Positions 1 through 8,697 of a DNA stretch of 64,000 bases are shown one piece after another (position 1 is the stretch's first letter; every line of letters begins with the position of its first letter). Both the position numbers and the translations under genes were made by a program. The stretch spans positions 22,814-86,813 of the forward strand of contig DIUT01000046.1 in the NCBI GenBank assembly GCA_002423105.1. The letters are read 5' to 3'. The stretch is from Geobacter sp. UBA6151. Its GTDB lineage: Bacteria > Desulfobacterota > Desulfuromonadia > Geobacterales > Pseudopelobacteraceae. The notes beneath the pieces are model-generated. The model was not told where the DNA came from. It searched no databases and worked only from the letters and a program-made list of their open reading frames with translations.

Positions 1-435
1 CAGAAAAATCTGAAGCTGGTCAGACAGGGGATGTATGCCGTGGTGAACGAGGCTGGCGGTACCGGCGCCAACGCGCGGCTCTGGGATGTGAAGGTTGCCG
101 GAAAGACCGGTACCTCACAAGTGGTCAAGCTGGATGAGAACCGTAAGCGTAAAATGGGCTACCAGTATCAGGACCATGCGTTGTTTGTGGCTTTTGCCCC
201 CTTTGACAAGCCGGAAATTGCCGTGGCGGTGGTGGCGGAGCACGGCGGCGGCGGCGGGGCCGTGGCGGCTCCCATTGCCAACAGAATCCTGCGCCAGTAT
301 TTTGATCTGAAAAAACCGGCGCCGCCGCGACCGCGTGCAGAGGAGGACGGTGACCACGGTGACCCGGAACAGGCTGCTCCAGCTGCCATTGAATCTCCAG
401 AAGAAAAACCGTCTGGCCGGGAGGTTCAGGAATGA
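1..435 (+). CDS. mrdA: Penicillin-binding protein 2, C-terminal part (5' end outside window)
   Basis: This is the C-terminal end of the transpeptidase that crosslinks peptidoglycan during cell elongation. The frame is open from base 1, so the start lies to the left of the window. The KTG triad of the penicillin-binding active site is visible in AGKTGTSQ, followed by a typical strand region (HALFVAFAPF) and a charged, Pro/Glu-rich tail of about 35 residues. The stop TGA overlaps the ATG of rodA in an ATGA junction, which fits translational coupling. The family assignment rests on the KTG box and on rodA being next; in the known family the pair works as polymerase (RodA) plus transpeptidase (PBP2) in the elongasome. 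The catalytic SxxK and SxN motifs would be outside the window. Confidence 0.88.
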   Translation, partial: QKNLKLVRQGMYAVVNEAGGTGANARLWDVKVAGKTGTSQVVKLDENRKRKMGYQYQDHALFVAFAPFDKPEIAVAVVAEHGGGGGAVAAPIANRILRQYFDLKKPAPPRPRAEEDGDHGDPEQAAPAAIESPEEKPSGREVQE

Positions 436-1532
436 TTGACCGGCGCCTGGTAACCAATTTTGACTGGACCCTTGTGGGACTGACAGCGGCCATCTGTCTG
501 TTGGGAATCATCAATATCTACAGCGCCTCTTCGTCCTATCGTGCGGCAACGGTTCCGTTCTATGTTAAACAGTTGAACTGGATGACCTTCGGGCTGCTGC
601 TTTCCTTACTGGTGGCCAGTATTGACTATCATATTCTGGAAGACTTTTCCTACTGGATGTATGGCTTCCTGATACTGTTGCTGCTGGCGGTGCTGCTGGT
701 GGGCAAAACGAGCATGGGAGCAACCCGCTGGTTGAATCTGGGACTGTTTTCAGTGCAGCCTTCGGAACTGATGAAAATTGTCATCATCGTCACCTTTGCG
801 CGGTTCTTTAATAATTACCATGTGCATGACGGACTCAGCGTGCGGGATTTAGCGTTCCCGCTGCTGCTGCTGGCTGTTCCGGCAGCTTTGATTATGAAAC
901 AGCCGGATCTGGGGACCGCCATCCTGGTGATCCTGATTGCCATTTCCATGGCCTTTTATGTGGGATTGCGCTGGAGTACCGTGCTTACCTTTATACTGGT
1001 GACGATTCCCATGGCCTGGGTCGGCTGGGTCCACCTGTTGAAACCGTACCAGAAAAGCCGGGTCCTGAACTTTCTTGATCCGGAGCGGGCGCGGCTGGGT
1101 AGTGGTTACCACATCATCCAAAGCAAGATTGCAGTCGGTTCCGGCGGTTTCTGGGGTAAGGGGTTTATCAAGGGAACCCAGTCCCAGCTGCGTTTTCTGC
1201 CCGAGCAGCACACCGACTTTGCTTTTTCGGTCTTTGCGGAGGAATGGGGTTTTTTGGGGGCATTGATTCTGATAGTACTCTACATCAGTCTGGTCATGTG
1301 GGGCCTGAGCATAGCCCGGCGCTGCAACGACCGGCTGGGTGGTCTGCTGGCAGTGGGGGTGACCGCCATGTTGTTCTGGCATACGATCATCAACATCGGC
1401 ATGGTGATCGGTCTCTTTCCGGTGGTGGGGGTGCCGTTGCCGTTCTTTTCCTACGGAGGAACTTCAATGATTACGTCAATGGTTGGGATCGGCATTTTGC
1501 AGAGTATCAGCATGCGGCGATTCATGTTCTAA
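432..1532 (+). CDS. rodA: Rod-shape-determining glycan polymerase RodA
   Basis: This is a 366-residue SEDS-family integral membrane protein, which polymerises lipid II into glycan strands and partners with PBP2. Around ten hydrophobic segments span the sequence. SEDS signatures are visible: a QPDLGTA motif near residue 155, FLPEQHTDFAFS near 257, and the C-terminal GVPLPFFSYGGTSM block. Length matches the usual 360-420 residues. The start ATG overlaps the mrdA stop by 4 nt. The gene ends facing the convergent dsbC-like gene. Confidence 0.95.
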   Translation: MIDRRLVTNFDWTLVGLTAAICLLGIINIYSASSSYRAATVPFYVKQLNWMTFGLLLSLLVASIDYHILEDFSYWMYGFLILLLLAVLLVGKTSMGATRWLNLGLFSVQPSELMKIVIIVTFARFFNNYHVHDGLSVRDLAFPLLLLAVPAALIMKQPDLGTAILVILIAISMAFYVGLRWSTVLTFILVTIPMAWVGWVHLLKPYQKSRVLNFLDPERARLGSGYHIIQSKIAVGSGGFWGKGFIKGTQSQLRFLPEQHTDFAFSVFAEEWGFLGALILIVLYISLVMWGLSIARRCNDRLGGLLAVGVTAMLFWHTIINIGMVIGLFPVVGVPLPFFSYGGTSMITSMVGIGILQSISMRRFMF

Positions 1533-1540
1533 AACTGGGA

Positions 1541-1582
1541 TTAGGGGTCAGGGGCGCAACGTTCTGCACCCCTATCTCCTAA
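1541..1582. terminator. Imperfect inverted repeat between convergent genes
   Basis: The arms starting TTAGGGGTCAGGGGCG and ending CCCCTATCTCCTAA are imperfectly complementary around a short loop, in the 60-bp gap between convergent rodA and the dsbC-like gene. No T-run follows on either strand, so a role as bidirectional terminator is only suggested by position. Confidence 0.35.
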
Positions 1583-1592
1583 CGCTTAACCG

Positions 1593-2402
1593 CTACTTTC
1601 CGTCAATCAGCTTTTTCAACTCTTCCGCATCACGTGCTCCAACTACAACTTTGCCGTTGGGTAGTATCAGTGTCGGTGTTCCGGTAATGCCGTTCGTGTT
1701 GGCAAAGCGGATAATTGCCTCAACCGCCGCCTTGCTGCTCTCTTTGGCAGGTTTCGGTACAGCCTTGCCTTCAAAAGCCTTGTCAAAATTTACACGGTTC
1801 TTTGTTTCCAGGATGGTTCTGGATTTGTCAAACGCTTCTGGATGCATCGGCAGCGGCATCAGCATCACGTGAATGGCGACATCCGGGGCGATCTTTTCCA
1901 GTTTTTTCAATTCCAGATGCAGTTTGCGGCAGTACGGGCAATCAGGATCGTCAAAGACGAAGAGTTTTTTACTCCCCTTGGGATTACCCATGATAAAGGA
2001 GTGTTGCGTCGGTATAGTGGTCGGATCGATCTTTTGCAGTTCTTTCGGTCTGGGCAGTTCCTTTTCGTGGGCAATGACCGGCTGCTTGGTTTTCAGGTCG
2101 ATAACCTGACCTTGCAGCAGATGTTTTTTTCCGAAATCGATGTAGACAATCCCGGTTTTGCCTCCCTGCTCGAACAGAATCTCGTACAGGCCGTGGCTGA
2201 GGGCCAGTTTAACTGATTTGACGCCGACATTGGCGAAGGAGAGCAGTTCTCCGGCCTCCTTGACGGTCAGGGTGTGGCATTTGACGCAGTCGTGGACCGG
2301 AACGCTGCCGTTTTCTGCCGGAGGGGGCATTTTGGCGGCGACCGGCGCTATGAAGCAGGAAAGCAGCAGAAGGGTGAATAACAGGGTGCGAATCTGAAAC
2401 AT
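1593..2402 (-). CDS. DsbC-like periplasmic thioredoxin-fold protein with a CxxCH motif
   Basis: The protein is 269 residues with an N-terminal signal peptide (residues 1-23), so it should act in the periplasm. The C-terminal thioredoxin-fold domain carries the redox pair C155-PY-C158 and a GITGTPTLILPNG segment holding the cis-proline, as in DsbC/DsbG disulfide isomerases. The N-terminal region (about 35-110) resembles the DsbC dimerisation domain but contains C39-VK-C42-H43, a motif of the kind that binds haem c. The ATG at 2402 is chosen because AAAGGAG sits 5 nt upstream; a TTG at 2420 is also in frame. It is the last gene of the minus-strand block and may help fold or mature exported cysteine-rich proteins such as cytochromes; that role is inferred. 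Whether the CxxCH binds haem is unknown. Confidence 0.8.
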   Translation of the reverse strand: MFQIRTLLFTLLLLSCFIAPVAAKMPPPAENGSVPVHDCVKCHTLTVKEAGELLSFANVGVKSVKLALSHGLYEILFEQGGKTGIVYIDFGKKHLLQGQVIDLKTKQPVIAHEKELPRPKELQKIDPTTIPTQHSFIMGNPKGSKKLFVFDDPDCPYCRKLHLELKKLEKIAPDVAIHVMLMPLPMHPEAFDKSRTILETKNRVNFDKAFEGKAVPKPAKESSKAAVEAIIRFANTNGITGTPTLILPNGKVVVGARDAEELKKLIDGK

Positions 2403-2458
2403 GGGAACTCCTTTACTCAAGATTTATCATGCAGATTAACGGAATGAAGCGCGCTTTG

Positions 2459-3811
2459 CTACTCCAATCCGTATTCCTTCAGTTTGTACAAAAGCGCCCG
2501 GTGACTGATTTCCAGCAAGCGGGCTGCGTGGGTGCGGTTGCCGCCGGTTCTGGCCAGGGCCTTGCGGATCAGGTCATGTTCCATAGTCCGTTCCGCCTTC
2601 TTGATGGAAAGATCGCTGTCGTCGGCCGTCAGGTCATGATCTCCGCTCAGCGGCAGGCAGGATTCATCCAGCAGTTCGCCGTCGCACAACACAAGCCCTC
2701 GTTCAATTACGTTTTCCAGTTCGCGTACATTGCCGGGCCAGGTGTGAGCCATCAGCTGCCGCAGTCCTTCCGGCTTCAGGTGTGGTGTCGTTGTGCGGCC
2801 GATCCGCGCGGCGCATTCATGGAGCAGATGCTCCGTCAGCATCGGCAAGTCATCAAGCCGGTCGCGCAGGGGCGGGATTGTCAAAGTAAAAACATTGAGC
2901 CGGAAGAACAGGTCTTCCCTGAAACGGCCATCTGCAACATCCAACTCCAGATTTCTGGATGTGGCGGATACCACCCGGACATCCACTGATCTGGTTGTTG
3001 CGCCGCCAACCCGCCGCACTTCCCCCTCCTGCAATACCCGCAGCAGCTTGACCTGCAATGATGCAGGCATTTCACCTACCTCGTCCAGAAACAAGGTGCC
3101 GGTGTCAGCTTGTTCAAAGAGTCCGGCCTTTTCAGACACAGCGCCGGTGAATGCCCCGCGTACATGCCCGAACAGCTCGCTTTCCAGCAGTGTTTCCGGT
3201 AGGGCTCCACAGTTGACCGCCACAAACGGCTTCTCCGCCCTGCCACTATCAGCATGAATTGCCCGGGCCACCAATTCTTTGCCGGTCCCTGATTCTCCCA
3301 GCACCAGCACGGTGGTCTTAAGGTGTGCAACCCTGTGGATGCGGTCGTACAGTTCAAGCATTGCCGGGTTCCGTCCGATCAGGCTGTAGAAGGAATTGCT
3401 GCCCCGGATTTCGGAGCGTAGTCGGCGGTTTTCCTCCTTCAGCCGTTCACGCTCCTCTGCTTTTTTCAGCACAATGACAATCTCGTCACGTTTGAACGGT
3501 TTGGAGATGAAATCGTAGGCTCCGGCCTGCATGCAGGCGACAGCGGTATCCACGGCACCGTAAGCGGTCATCATGATGACCGGCGCCGTGATCCCCCGGG
3601 CCAGTGCCTGCCGCAAAAATTCCCGGCCATCCATGCCGGGCATGCGAATATCACTCAGAATGAAGTCATAGGCCTGGTGGCCCAGTTTTTCAAGGCCCTC
3701 GGCGCCGCTGGCGGCGGTGTCGGTGATAAAACCCTGCTTGCGCAACATCACCGAGAGCATGTGCCGCAGGTTTTCCTCGTCGTCAATGATCAGGATATGC
3801 GGTTGTGTCAT
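2459..3811 (-). CDS. NtrC-family sigma-54-dependent response regulator
   Basis: This is a 450-residue three-domain regulator. The receiver domain (1-120) has acidic residues near position 10 and the phosphoacceptor D54. The AAA+ domain (about 140-370) has Walker A GESGTGKE (172-179), the sigma-54 contact loop GAFTGA (219-224) and a DEVGEMP Walker B. A Fis-type helix-turn-helix lies at the C terminus (ARLLEISHRALLYKLKEYGL). ATG 3811 is chosen because the upstream kinase's stop overlaps it (ATGA); the longer in-frame start lacks support. It is the cognate regulator of the neighbouring kinase and would activate RpoN-dependent promoters. Adjacent pilD suggests a pilus or motility regulon (PilR- or ZraR-like), but the targets cannot be read from the sequence. 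Confidence 0.92.
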   Translation of the reverse strand: MTQPHILIIDDEENLRHMLSVMLRKQGFITDTAASGAEGLEKLGHQAYDFILSDIRMPGMDGREFLRQALARGITAPVIMMTAYGAVDTAVACMQAGAYDFISKPFKRDEIVIVLKKAEERERLKEENRRLRSEIRGSNSFYSLIGRNPAMLELYDRIHRVAHLKTTVLVLGESGTGKELVARAIHADSGRAEKPFVAVNCGALPETLLESELFGHVRGAFTGAVSEKAGLFEQADTGTLFLDEVGEMPASLQVKLLRVLQEGEVRRVGGATTRSVDVRVVSATSRNLELDVADGRFREDLFFRLNVFTLTIPPLRDRLDDLPMLTEHLLHECAARIGRTTTPHLKPEGLRQLMAHTWPGNVRELENVIERGLVLCDGELLDESCLPLSGDHDLTADDSDLSIKKAERTMEHDLIRKALARTGGNRTHAARLLEISHRALLYKLKEYGLE

Positions 3812-5319
3812 ATGCCGTGCCCTTGTGTTGCCGATCCCGGACGGTTCAGGGGCAGCCGTACGGTGAAACAACTACCCTTGCCGGTATTGCTCCGTACGTT
3901 GATCCGTCCGCCAAGACCTTCAATGATGCCGGATGATATGGCAAGTCCCAGGCCGGTGCCGTGTCCGGGAGCCTTGGTGGTAAAAAACGGGTCAAATATT
4001 CGCTCCAGCAGTTCAGCCGGGATACCAACCCCGGAATCGCAAATCTCCACCTGAACTCCGGAGCCGGATCGTTCCTGTGTTATGGCCACCTGCAGTTCTC
4101 CGGTGTCGGGCATGGCGTCATGGGCGTTGATGAGCAGGTTGATCAGTACCTGTTGCAGTTGGTGGGGGTCCAGGAAGAGCATTGGCAGTCCTTGTTCGCA
4201 CTGAACCGTGACCTGGCACTGCTTGAACAGGCCCTGATGCTGCAACAGCTCAACGGTGCCGGAAGTCAGGGCCGCCAGATCAATCTCTTCACAGGTCGGC
4301 TGACGGGGGCGGGCATACTCCAAAAGTCCGCGCACGATCCGGTCGATCCGTTCACAGCTGTCCAGAATCCTGCGTAGCGCTTCGGCCTGGGGAACATCAG
4401 GTCCCGCTTCTGCGGCAAGCAGTTCGGCATAGCCCATGATGGATGCCAGCGGAGAGCCGATCTCGTGGGCAGTGCCTGCTGCCAGCAAGCCAACGGAAGC
4501 CATCTTTTCCGAGCGGACAGCTTCCTCCCGTGCCAGTTTCAGTTCCTGGTTGGCTTGTTCCTGTGCGGTGACGTGGGCTGCTACTTCCTGTTGTTTTTGC
4601 AGTAATGCGGCTGACATAGCGTTGAAGGATTCGGTAAGCTGCGCCAGTTCCAGGGTGCCGGATACTGCGATCTGGTGCCCATAGACACCGCCGGTAATCT
4701 TTTCCGTGGCGGCCAGCAAACGGTTGATTGGTCTGACCACGATGCGGGAGAGGATAGAGGCGCCCAAGCCCAGCAGCAGAATGAAATCAAGGACAAAATA
4801 GGAGGCAAAAAGCCGACGGGTGCGTTGTAGTCGGTTTTGTTCATCATCCAGTGAAAGCACCAGGCCGGCCCGCCCCACAACCTGCCCATCCCTGATCACC
4901 TGGGCCGAACGGATCAGTGCGTTGCCTCCCGGCAGCAGGTCGGCTTCTTCAGCCTGTCGTCCGGGCAGGGCCAGAGGCTGGTACAGGTCGCTCCCTTCCT
5001 TGCCTGCGGTATAGATGACCTTGCCGCCTGCATCCAGCAGGGTTATCCGTACCAGTGAGCGTTCTTCCGACAGCTTTCCGGCGTAGAGGGCTGCCGGGGA
5101 ATCAAGCGGCAACACCCCTTCCGGGAATGTCGGCAGGCGATCCGGCAACTGGTTGACAAAAGTGGATAACAGCATGCGGGCATGTTCTGATTTTTGGGAG
5201 TAAAGATCGTTTTCAGCGGTTTTCAGGGCGAAGAGGCTGAACAGCAACCAGGTCAGCAGCAACAGGCCAGCCAGCGATGTCAGAATGCAAAAGGTGAGAC
5301 TTGGCCGGTAGGAAGGCAT
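3808..5319 (-). CDS. Membrane sensor histidine kinase (HAMP, HisKA, HATPase)
   Basis: The protein is 503 residues with two membrane segments (about 10-30 and 172-193) flanking a periplasmic sensor region of some 140 residues of no recognised family. A HAMP linker follows (about 195-245). The H-box GTAHEIGSPLASIMGYAELL places the phosphoacceptor at H285. The C-terminal ATPase domain shows an N box (NLLINAHDAM) and G boxes (DSGVGIPAELLERIFDPFFTTK, GTGLGLAIS). The H-box and ATPase resemble NtrB/ZraS-type kinases that feed NtrC-family regulators. The stop overlaps the regulator's ATG by 4 nt, so the two form a pair. The gene begins 3 nt after pilD. Confidence 0.92.
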   Translation of the reverse strand: MPSYRPSLTFCILTSLAGLLLLTWLLFSLFALKTAENDLYSQKSEHARMLLSTFVNQLPDRLPTFPEGVLPLDSPAALYAGKLSEERSLVRITLLDAGGKVIYTAGKEGSDLYQPLALPGRQAEEADLLPGGNALIRSAQVIRDGQVVGRAGLVLSLDDEQNRLQRTRRLFASYFVLDFILLLGLGASILSRIVVRPINRLLAATEKITGGVYGHQIAVSGTLELAQLTESFNAMSAALLQKQQEVAAHVTAQEQANQELKLAREEAVRSEKMASVGLLAAGTAHEIGSPLASIMGYAELLAAEAGPDVPQAEALRRILDSCERIDRIVRGLLEYARPRQPTCEEIDLAALTSGTVELLQHQGLFKQCQVTVQCEQGLPMLFLDPHQLQQVLINLLINAHDAMPDTGELQVAITQERSGSGVQVEICDSGVGIPAELLERIFDPFFTTKAPGHGTGLGLAISSGIIEGLGGRINVRSNTGKGSCFTVRLPLNRPGSATQGHGI

Positions 5320-5322
5320 CGC

Positions 5323-6099
5323 CTACCTCCCCAGCTGCAAATACCAGGAGATGATCTGTGGACCGAAAAAAATGTACAGAAGTGCGCCCAGCACCAGATA
5401 GGGGCCGAACGGTATGGCAAGATGACGGTCTTTGCCCTGTATTTTCATGATGCTCAATCCGACAATGGAGCCGACCAGGGAGGAACTGAAAATGATGAAG
5501 GGAATGGCTTTCAGTCCCAGAAAGGCCCCCATCATGGCCAGCAGTTTGGCGTCGCCGCCCCCCATGCCTTCCCGGCCGGTCAGCCAGAGATAGCCGTAGA
5601 ACACCAGCGCCAGCAGTCCCCATCCGGCAATAATACCCAGCAGTGAGGAGAGCCATGAGGGCTCGGGGAGAAAAAAAGAGCAAAGAAAGCCGATAGCAAT
5701 GCCGGGCAGGGATATTTCGTCCGGAATGATCTGATGGTCAAAATCGATAAAGGTGACCACCAGCAGTGCGGCGACGAAGATAAACAGTACAAGGTACTGT
5801 AACGTGGCGCCGAATTTGATGAAGAGCGCCAGGGAGAGCAGCCCGGTCAGCAGTTCCACCAGCGGGTAGCGCAGGGAAAAAGGGGCTGCGCAGTGACGGC
5901 AGCGGCCTCGCAGCAACAGCCAGGAGATGATGGGAATGTTATCGAACCAGCAAACTGCTGTTCCGCAGGCCATGCAGCGGGAACCGGGTGTGATGATCGA
6001 CTGTTCCAGCGGCATGCGGTAGATGCAGACATTCAGAAATGATCCCGTAACCGCGCCAAGCACAAATACAGCCACTGCCATAAGCGGGACGGAAGGCAT
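5323..6099 (-). CDS. pilD: Type IV prepilin peptidase / N-methyltransferase
   Basis: This 258-residue polytopic inner-membrane aspartic peptidase cleaves and N-methylates type IV prepilins and type II secretion pseudopilins. The N-terminal cytoplasmic domain has two CxxC pairs (C42/C45 and C67/C70) that bind zinc in the full-length family, within the pattern CxxC...DNIPIISW...CxxC. The catalytic aspartates lie in FIDFDHQIIPD (D119/D121) and in GGGDAKLL (D183), the GxGD hallmark. It starts 2 nt after the ptsH stop and ends 3 nt before the histidine kinase, so it looks co-transcribed with them. Its place inside a PTS/rpoN operon differs from the usual pil cluster. Confidence 0.95.
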   Translation of the reverse strand: MPSVPLMAVAVFVLGAVTGSFLNVCIYRMPLEQSIITPGSRCMACGTAVCWFDNIPIISWLLLRGRCRHCAAPFSLRYPLVELLTGLLSLALFIKFGATLQYLVLFIFVAALLVVTFIDFDHQIIPDEISLPGIAIGFLCSFFLPEPSWLSSLLGIIAGWGLLALVFYGYLWLTGREGMGGGDAKLLAMMGAFLGLKAIPFIIFSSSLVGSIVGLSIMKIQGKDRHLAIPFGPYLVLGALLYIFFGPQIISWYLQLGR

Positions 6100-6101
6100 A
6101 A

Positions 6102-6368
6102 CTACTGTTCCCCGAACCCATCCGTAATCAGTGCGCCGATGGTGACCATGGCCTCCCCCTCGTCCTCACCATCAACGGAAAGTCGAACCCTGGTTCCCTT
6201 TGCAGCGGCCAGCATCATGATTCCCATGATACTTTTGCCGTTTACTTCGATTCCTTCACGGGCCAGCTTCACTTCCGCCCGAAAGCGGCTGGCTGTTTTA
6301 ACAAACAGCGCCGAGGCCCGGGCATGGAGCCCCAGCTTGTTCACAATCTCGAATTCCTGCTGCAACAT
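6102..6368 (-). CDS. ptsH: Phosphocarrier protein HPr
   Basis: This is an 88-residue HPr. With ATG 6368 as start, the two signature residues fall at canonical positions: H15 in LGLHARAS, phosphorylated by enzyme I, and S46 in GKSIMGIMML, phosphorylated by HPr kinase. This numbering is the main reason for that start; AAAGGG lies upstream, and a TTG at 6404 is also in frame. It follows the EIIA gene and precedes pilD. No ptsI (enzyme I) is next to it. HprK in the same operon suggests a regulatory rather than transport role. Confidence 0.95.
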   Translation of the reverse strand: MLQQEFEIVNKLGLHARASALFVKTASRFRAEVKLAREGIEVNGKSIMGIMMLAAAKGTRVRLSVDGEDEGEAMVTIGALITDGFGEQ

Positions 6369-6422
6369 GCGGTACACCCTTTCATGATCAGATAAGGCAG
6401 ACAAGGGCAGTCCTTGGGACTG

Positions 6423-6818
6423 CTACTGCTTCAGGAACTCTCCGGCGGCTATGATGCTTTCACGTCCTGACTTGAGCAGCGATGCGGTCAATTCCTCAAG
6501 CGTTTGCCGTTCCCGGCGGGAGCAGAAGTCTACCATCATCGGCAGGTTGACGCCGGTCACCACCTCCAGCTTTCCTTCGGCAAGAAACGACAGGGCGGTG
6601 TTGGAGGGGGTTCCGCCAAACATATCGGTCATGATGATGGCGCCTTCGGTTCCAACCCGTTCAAGCGCCTGGCCGATACGTTGCACCAAGCCATCCGGTG
6701 GATCTTCCGGATGTAGCCCCACTGCTTCACACAACGGAATTTCACCGGTTATCATGCTGGCAGATGCAATCAGTTCCTGTGCCAGCCCTGCATGGGTTAC
6801 CACGACAAGTCCTATCAT
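6423..6818 (-). CDS. PTS mannose-type EIIA domain protein
   Basis: This is a 131-residue single-domain EIIA of the mannose/fructose superfamily, a cytoplasmic phosphoacceptor that takes phosphate from HPr. The active histidine is H9 in VVVTHAGLAQEL, and the family motif MFGGTPSNTAL is present near residue 70. No EIIB, EIIC or EIID partner is encoded nearby, so a sugar-transport role is not supported here. In related bacteria such orphan EIIA proteins sit in rpoN-linked regulatory PTS clusters. It is 9 nt downstream of rapZ. Confidence 0.92.
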   Translation of the reverse strand: MIGLVVVTHAGLAQELIASASMITGEIPLCEAVGLHPEDPPDGLVQRIGQALERVGTEGAIIMTDMFGGTPSNTALSFLAEGKLEVVTGVNLPMMVDFCSRRERQTLEELTASLLKSGRESIIAAGEFLKQ

Positions 6819-6827
6819 AGCGTATCC

Positions 6828-7685
6828 TTATCCCTTCTCCAGGTCACGATGGCTGATGCGCACGTCGGAATTGGTGCTGCCCAGCCACTCAGCCAACAGT
6901 TCCACAAGTGCGACAGAACGATGACGTCCGCCGGTGCAGCCTATGGCAATGGTCAGATAACTTTTTCCCTCGCGGCGGTAGGAAGGCAGCAAGAACTCCA
7001 GCAGGCTCTGAAAACGGCTGATAAATTCGGCGGTTGCCGGTTGTTTGCAGACAAACTCCCGAACCTGTGGCTCCAGTCCGCTATGGGGGCGCAGCTCCGG
7101 AACAAAGTGGGGATTGGGCAGGAAACGGACATCCATGACCAAATTAGCATCCAGCGGCACGCCATAGCGAAAACCGAATGAAACCAGCTCCACGGCAAAG
7201 CGGCTGCTGCCCTCCTCACCTCTGACAAGCCGGATTACCCGGTCCCGTAACTGATGGACATTGAACTCGGAGGTGTCGATTATGCTGGTGGCGTGTTGCC
7301 GCAGCAGCGCCAGCCGCTCCCGCTCGATCCTGATCCCTTCCGGCACGGTACAGTGTTCATCTGCCGGATGTCTGCGCCGGGTTTCAGAAAAACGCCGGAT
7401 CAGCACTTCGTCCGTGGTGTCGAGAAACAGCACGTCAAGCTGGTGTCCCGCTGTGCGCAGGTCGCTGAATGTTTCCACAACCCCCTGGGAGAGGTCGCGC
7501 CCGCGGATATCGGTTACCAGTACCGTACCTCTGAACTGCTCTCCGGACTTTTCGATCAGTTCTACAAACTGCCGGAAAAGCCGCACCGGCAGGTTGTCGA
7601 TGCAGTAGAAACCTTCGTCCTCCAGGGCCTTGACCACTGTGGACTTTCCTGAGCCTGACATGCCGGTAATGACTAGAACGCGCAT
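6828..7685 (-). CDS. rapZ: RapZ/YvcJ-family P-loop nucleotide-binding protein
   Basis: The 285-residue protein has an N-terminal P-loop GMSGSGKST (8-16), a DIRGRDLS motif near residue 60, and the C-terminal RapZ signature GCTGGRHRSVAL. In E. coli RapZ is an RNA-binding adaptor that controls small RNAs of glucosamine-6-phosphate synthesis; in other bacteria YvcJ binds nucleotides and its role is less clear. The gene starts 3 nt after hprK and precedes the EIIA and ptsH genes, the conserved rpoN-hpf-(hprK)-rapZ-PTS order of Proteobacteria. Confidence 0.95.
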   Translation of the reverse strand: MRVLVITGMSGSGKSTVVKALEDEGFYCIDNLPVRLFRQFVELIEKSGEQFRGTVLVTDIRGRDLSQGVVETFSDLRTAGHQLDVLFLDTTDEVLIRRFSETRRRHPADEHCTVPEGIRIERERLALLRQHATSIIDTSEFNVHQLRDRVIRLVRGEEGSSRFAVELVSFGFRYGVPLDANLVMDVRFLPNPHFVPELRPHSGLEPQVREFVCKQPATAEFISRFQSLLEFLLPSYRREGKSYLTIAIGCTGGRHRSVALVELLAEWLGSTNSDVRISHRDLEKG

Positions 7686-7688
7686 TAT

Positions 7689-8648
7689 CTACTCCACTTC
7701 ATCGCCAAGGGGGCGAGCCTCCATGCGGGCCAGCAGGCGATCCTGGAAATCCTTTGCCGAATGATAGCCCATGCCCTTCAGCAGGAAATTTCGAGCCGCC
7801 ACCTCGATTATTGCCCCCAGGTTACGGCCCGGTCGTACCGGGATGGTCAGGTGCGGCAGATCGACGCCCAGGATGGTGACGGTATGATCATCAATGCCTA
7901 AACGATCATATTCATGATCAGGATTCCAGTCCACCAGTTCCAGCATCAGGTCAATGATCTTTTTTTCACGGATGGCGGAAACCCCGTACAGGTCCTTGAT
8001 GTTGATGATCCCCAGCCCTCTGATTTCCATCAGATGCTGGATCTGGTCCAGTGGCTGTCCCACCAGCGCGGCAGGCATTTTCTTCTTGATGAAGACCATG
8101 TCGTCGGACACCAGGCGATGGCCCCTGATGATCAGTTCCAGGGCACACTCGCTTTTTCCGATGCCGCTTTTGCCGGTCAGAAGCACCCCGACGCCCAGTA
8201 CGTCCACCAGGACACCGTGCAGATGGGTTGTGGGCAGCAGTCGTTCTTCCAAAAACTTGGTGACCAGCGAGATAAAGGTTGAAGACTGGTGGTGGGTGCG
8301 TAGTACTGGAATGCCACGTTCCGCAGTTGTCTCAAGGAAAAAGGGAGGTGGTGTCAGTCCTTTGGTGACAATGAAGCAGGCCATGGGGAATTGGCAGAGG
8401 GCGCGGGCATTTGCCTGCATGGTTTCTGCATCAAGCTGTGAAAGATAGGATATTTCTGTGTTGCCCAGAATCTGAATCCGGTCCGGATGCAGATGCTCAG
8501 TATAGCCGGTCAGCGCCAGGCCCGGTTTCTGAAGACGGGGGGAGGTCACCCGTTGTGCCAGACCGTTGGCCCCGGAGATCAGTGTCAGGTCCAGCCCGTA
8601 CTCACTGTCGTCCAGCAGGTCCTGTATGGAGAGGCTGATAGTATCCAT
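7689..8648 (-). CDS. hprK: HPr kinase/phosphorylase
   Basis: The protein is 319 residues from ATG 8648, the usual family length. The N-terminal domain (1-130) leads to a P-loop kinase domain with Walker A GKSGIGKS (159-166), and the HprK signature (EIRGLGIINI) lies near residue 205. The enzyme phosphorylates and dephosphorylates HPr at S46 in response to ATP, Pi and glycolytic intermediates. An in-frame TTG start at 8717 would overlap hpf and add a segment not typical of the family, so the ATG is preferred. No clear Shine-Dalgarno precedes it; a 9-bp hairpin lies just upstream. Confidence 0.92.
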   Translation of the reverse strand: MDTISLSIQDLLDDSEYGLDLTLISGANGLAQRVTSPRLQKPGLALTGYTEHLHPDRIQILGNTEISYLSQLDAETMQANARALCQFPMACFIVTKGLTPPPFFLETTAERGIPVLRTHHQSSTFISLVTKFLEERLLPTTHLHGVLVDVLGVGVLLTGKSGIGKSECALELIIRGHRLVSDDMVFIKKKMPAALVGQPLDQIQHLMEIRGLGIINIKDLYGVSAIREKKIIDLMLELVDWNPDHEYDRLGIDDHTVTILGVDLPHLTIPVRPGRNLGAIIEVAARNFLLKGMGYHSAKDFQDRLLARMEARPLGDEVE

Positions 8649-8660
8649 GTTGGCAAGGGT

Positions 8661-8690
8661 GACGGAGCGACCGTTTCCAGCCGCTCCGTC
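8661..8690 (-). other. Hairpin between hpf and hprK
   Basis: The arms GACGGAGCG and CGCTCCGTC pair perfectly over 9 bp with a 12-nt loop. It lies after the hpf stop and ends 12 nt before the hprK ATG. There is no U-run, so it is more likely an RNA-processing or translation-control element than a terminator. Confidence 0.5.
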
Positions 8691-8697
8691 ATGCTTC

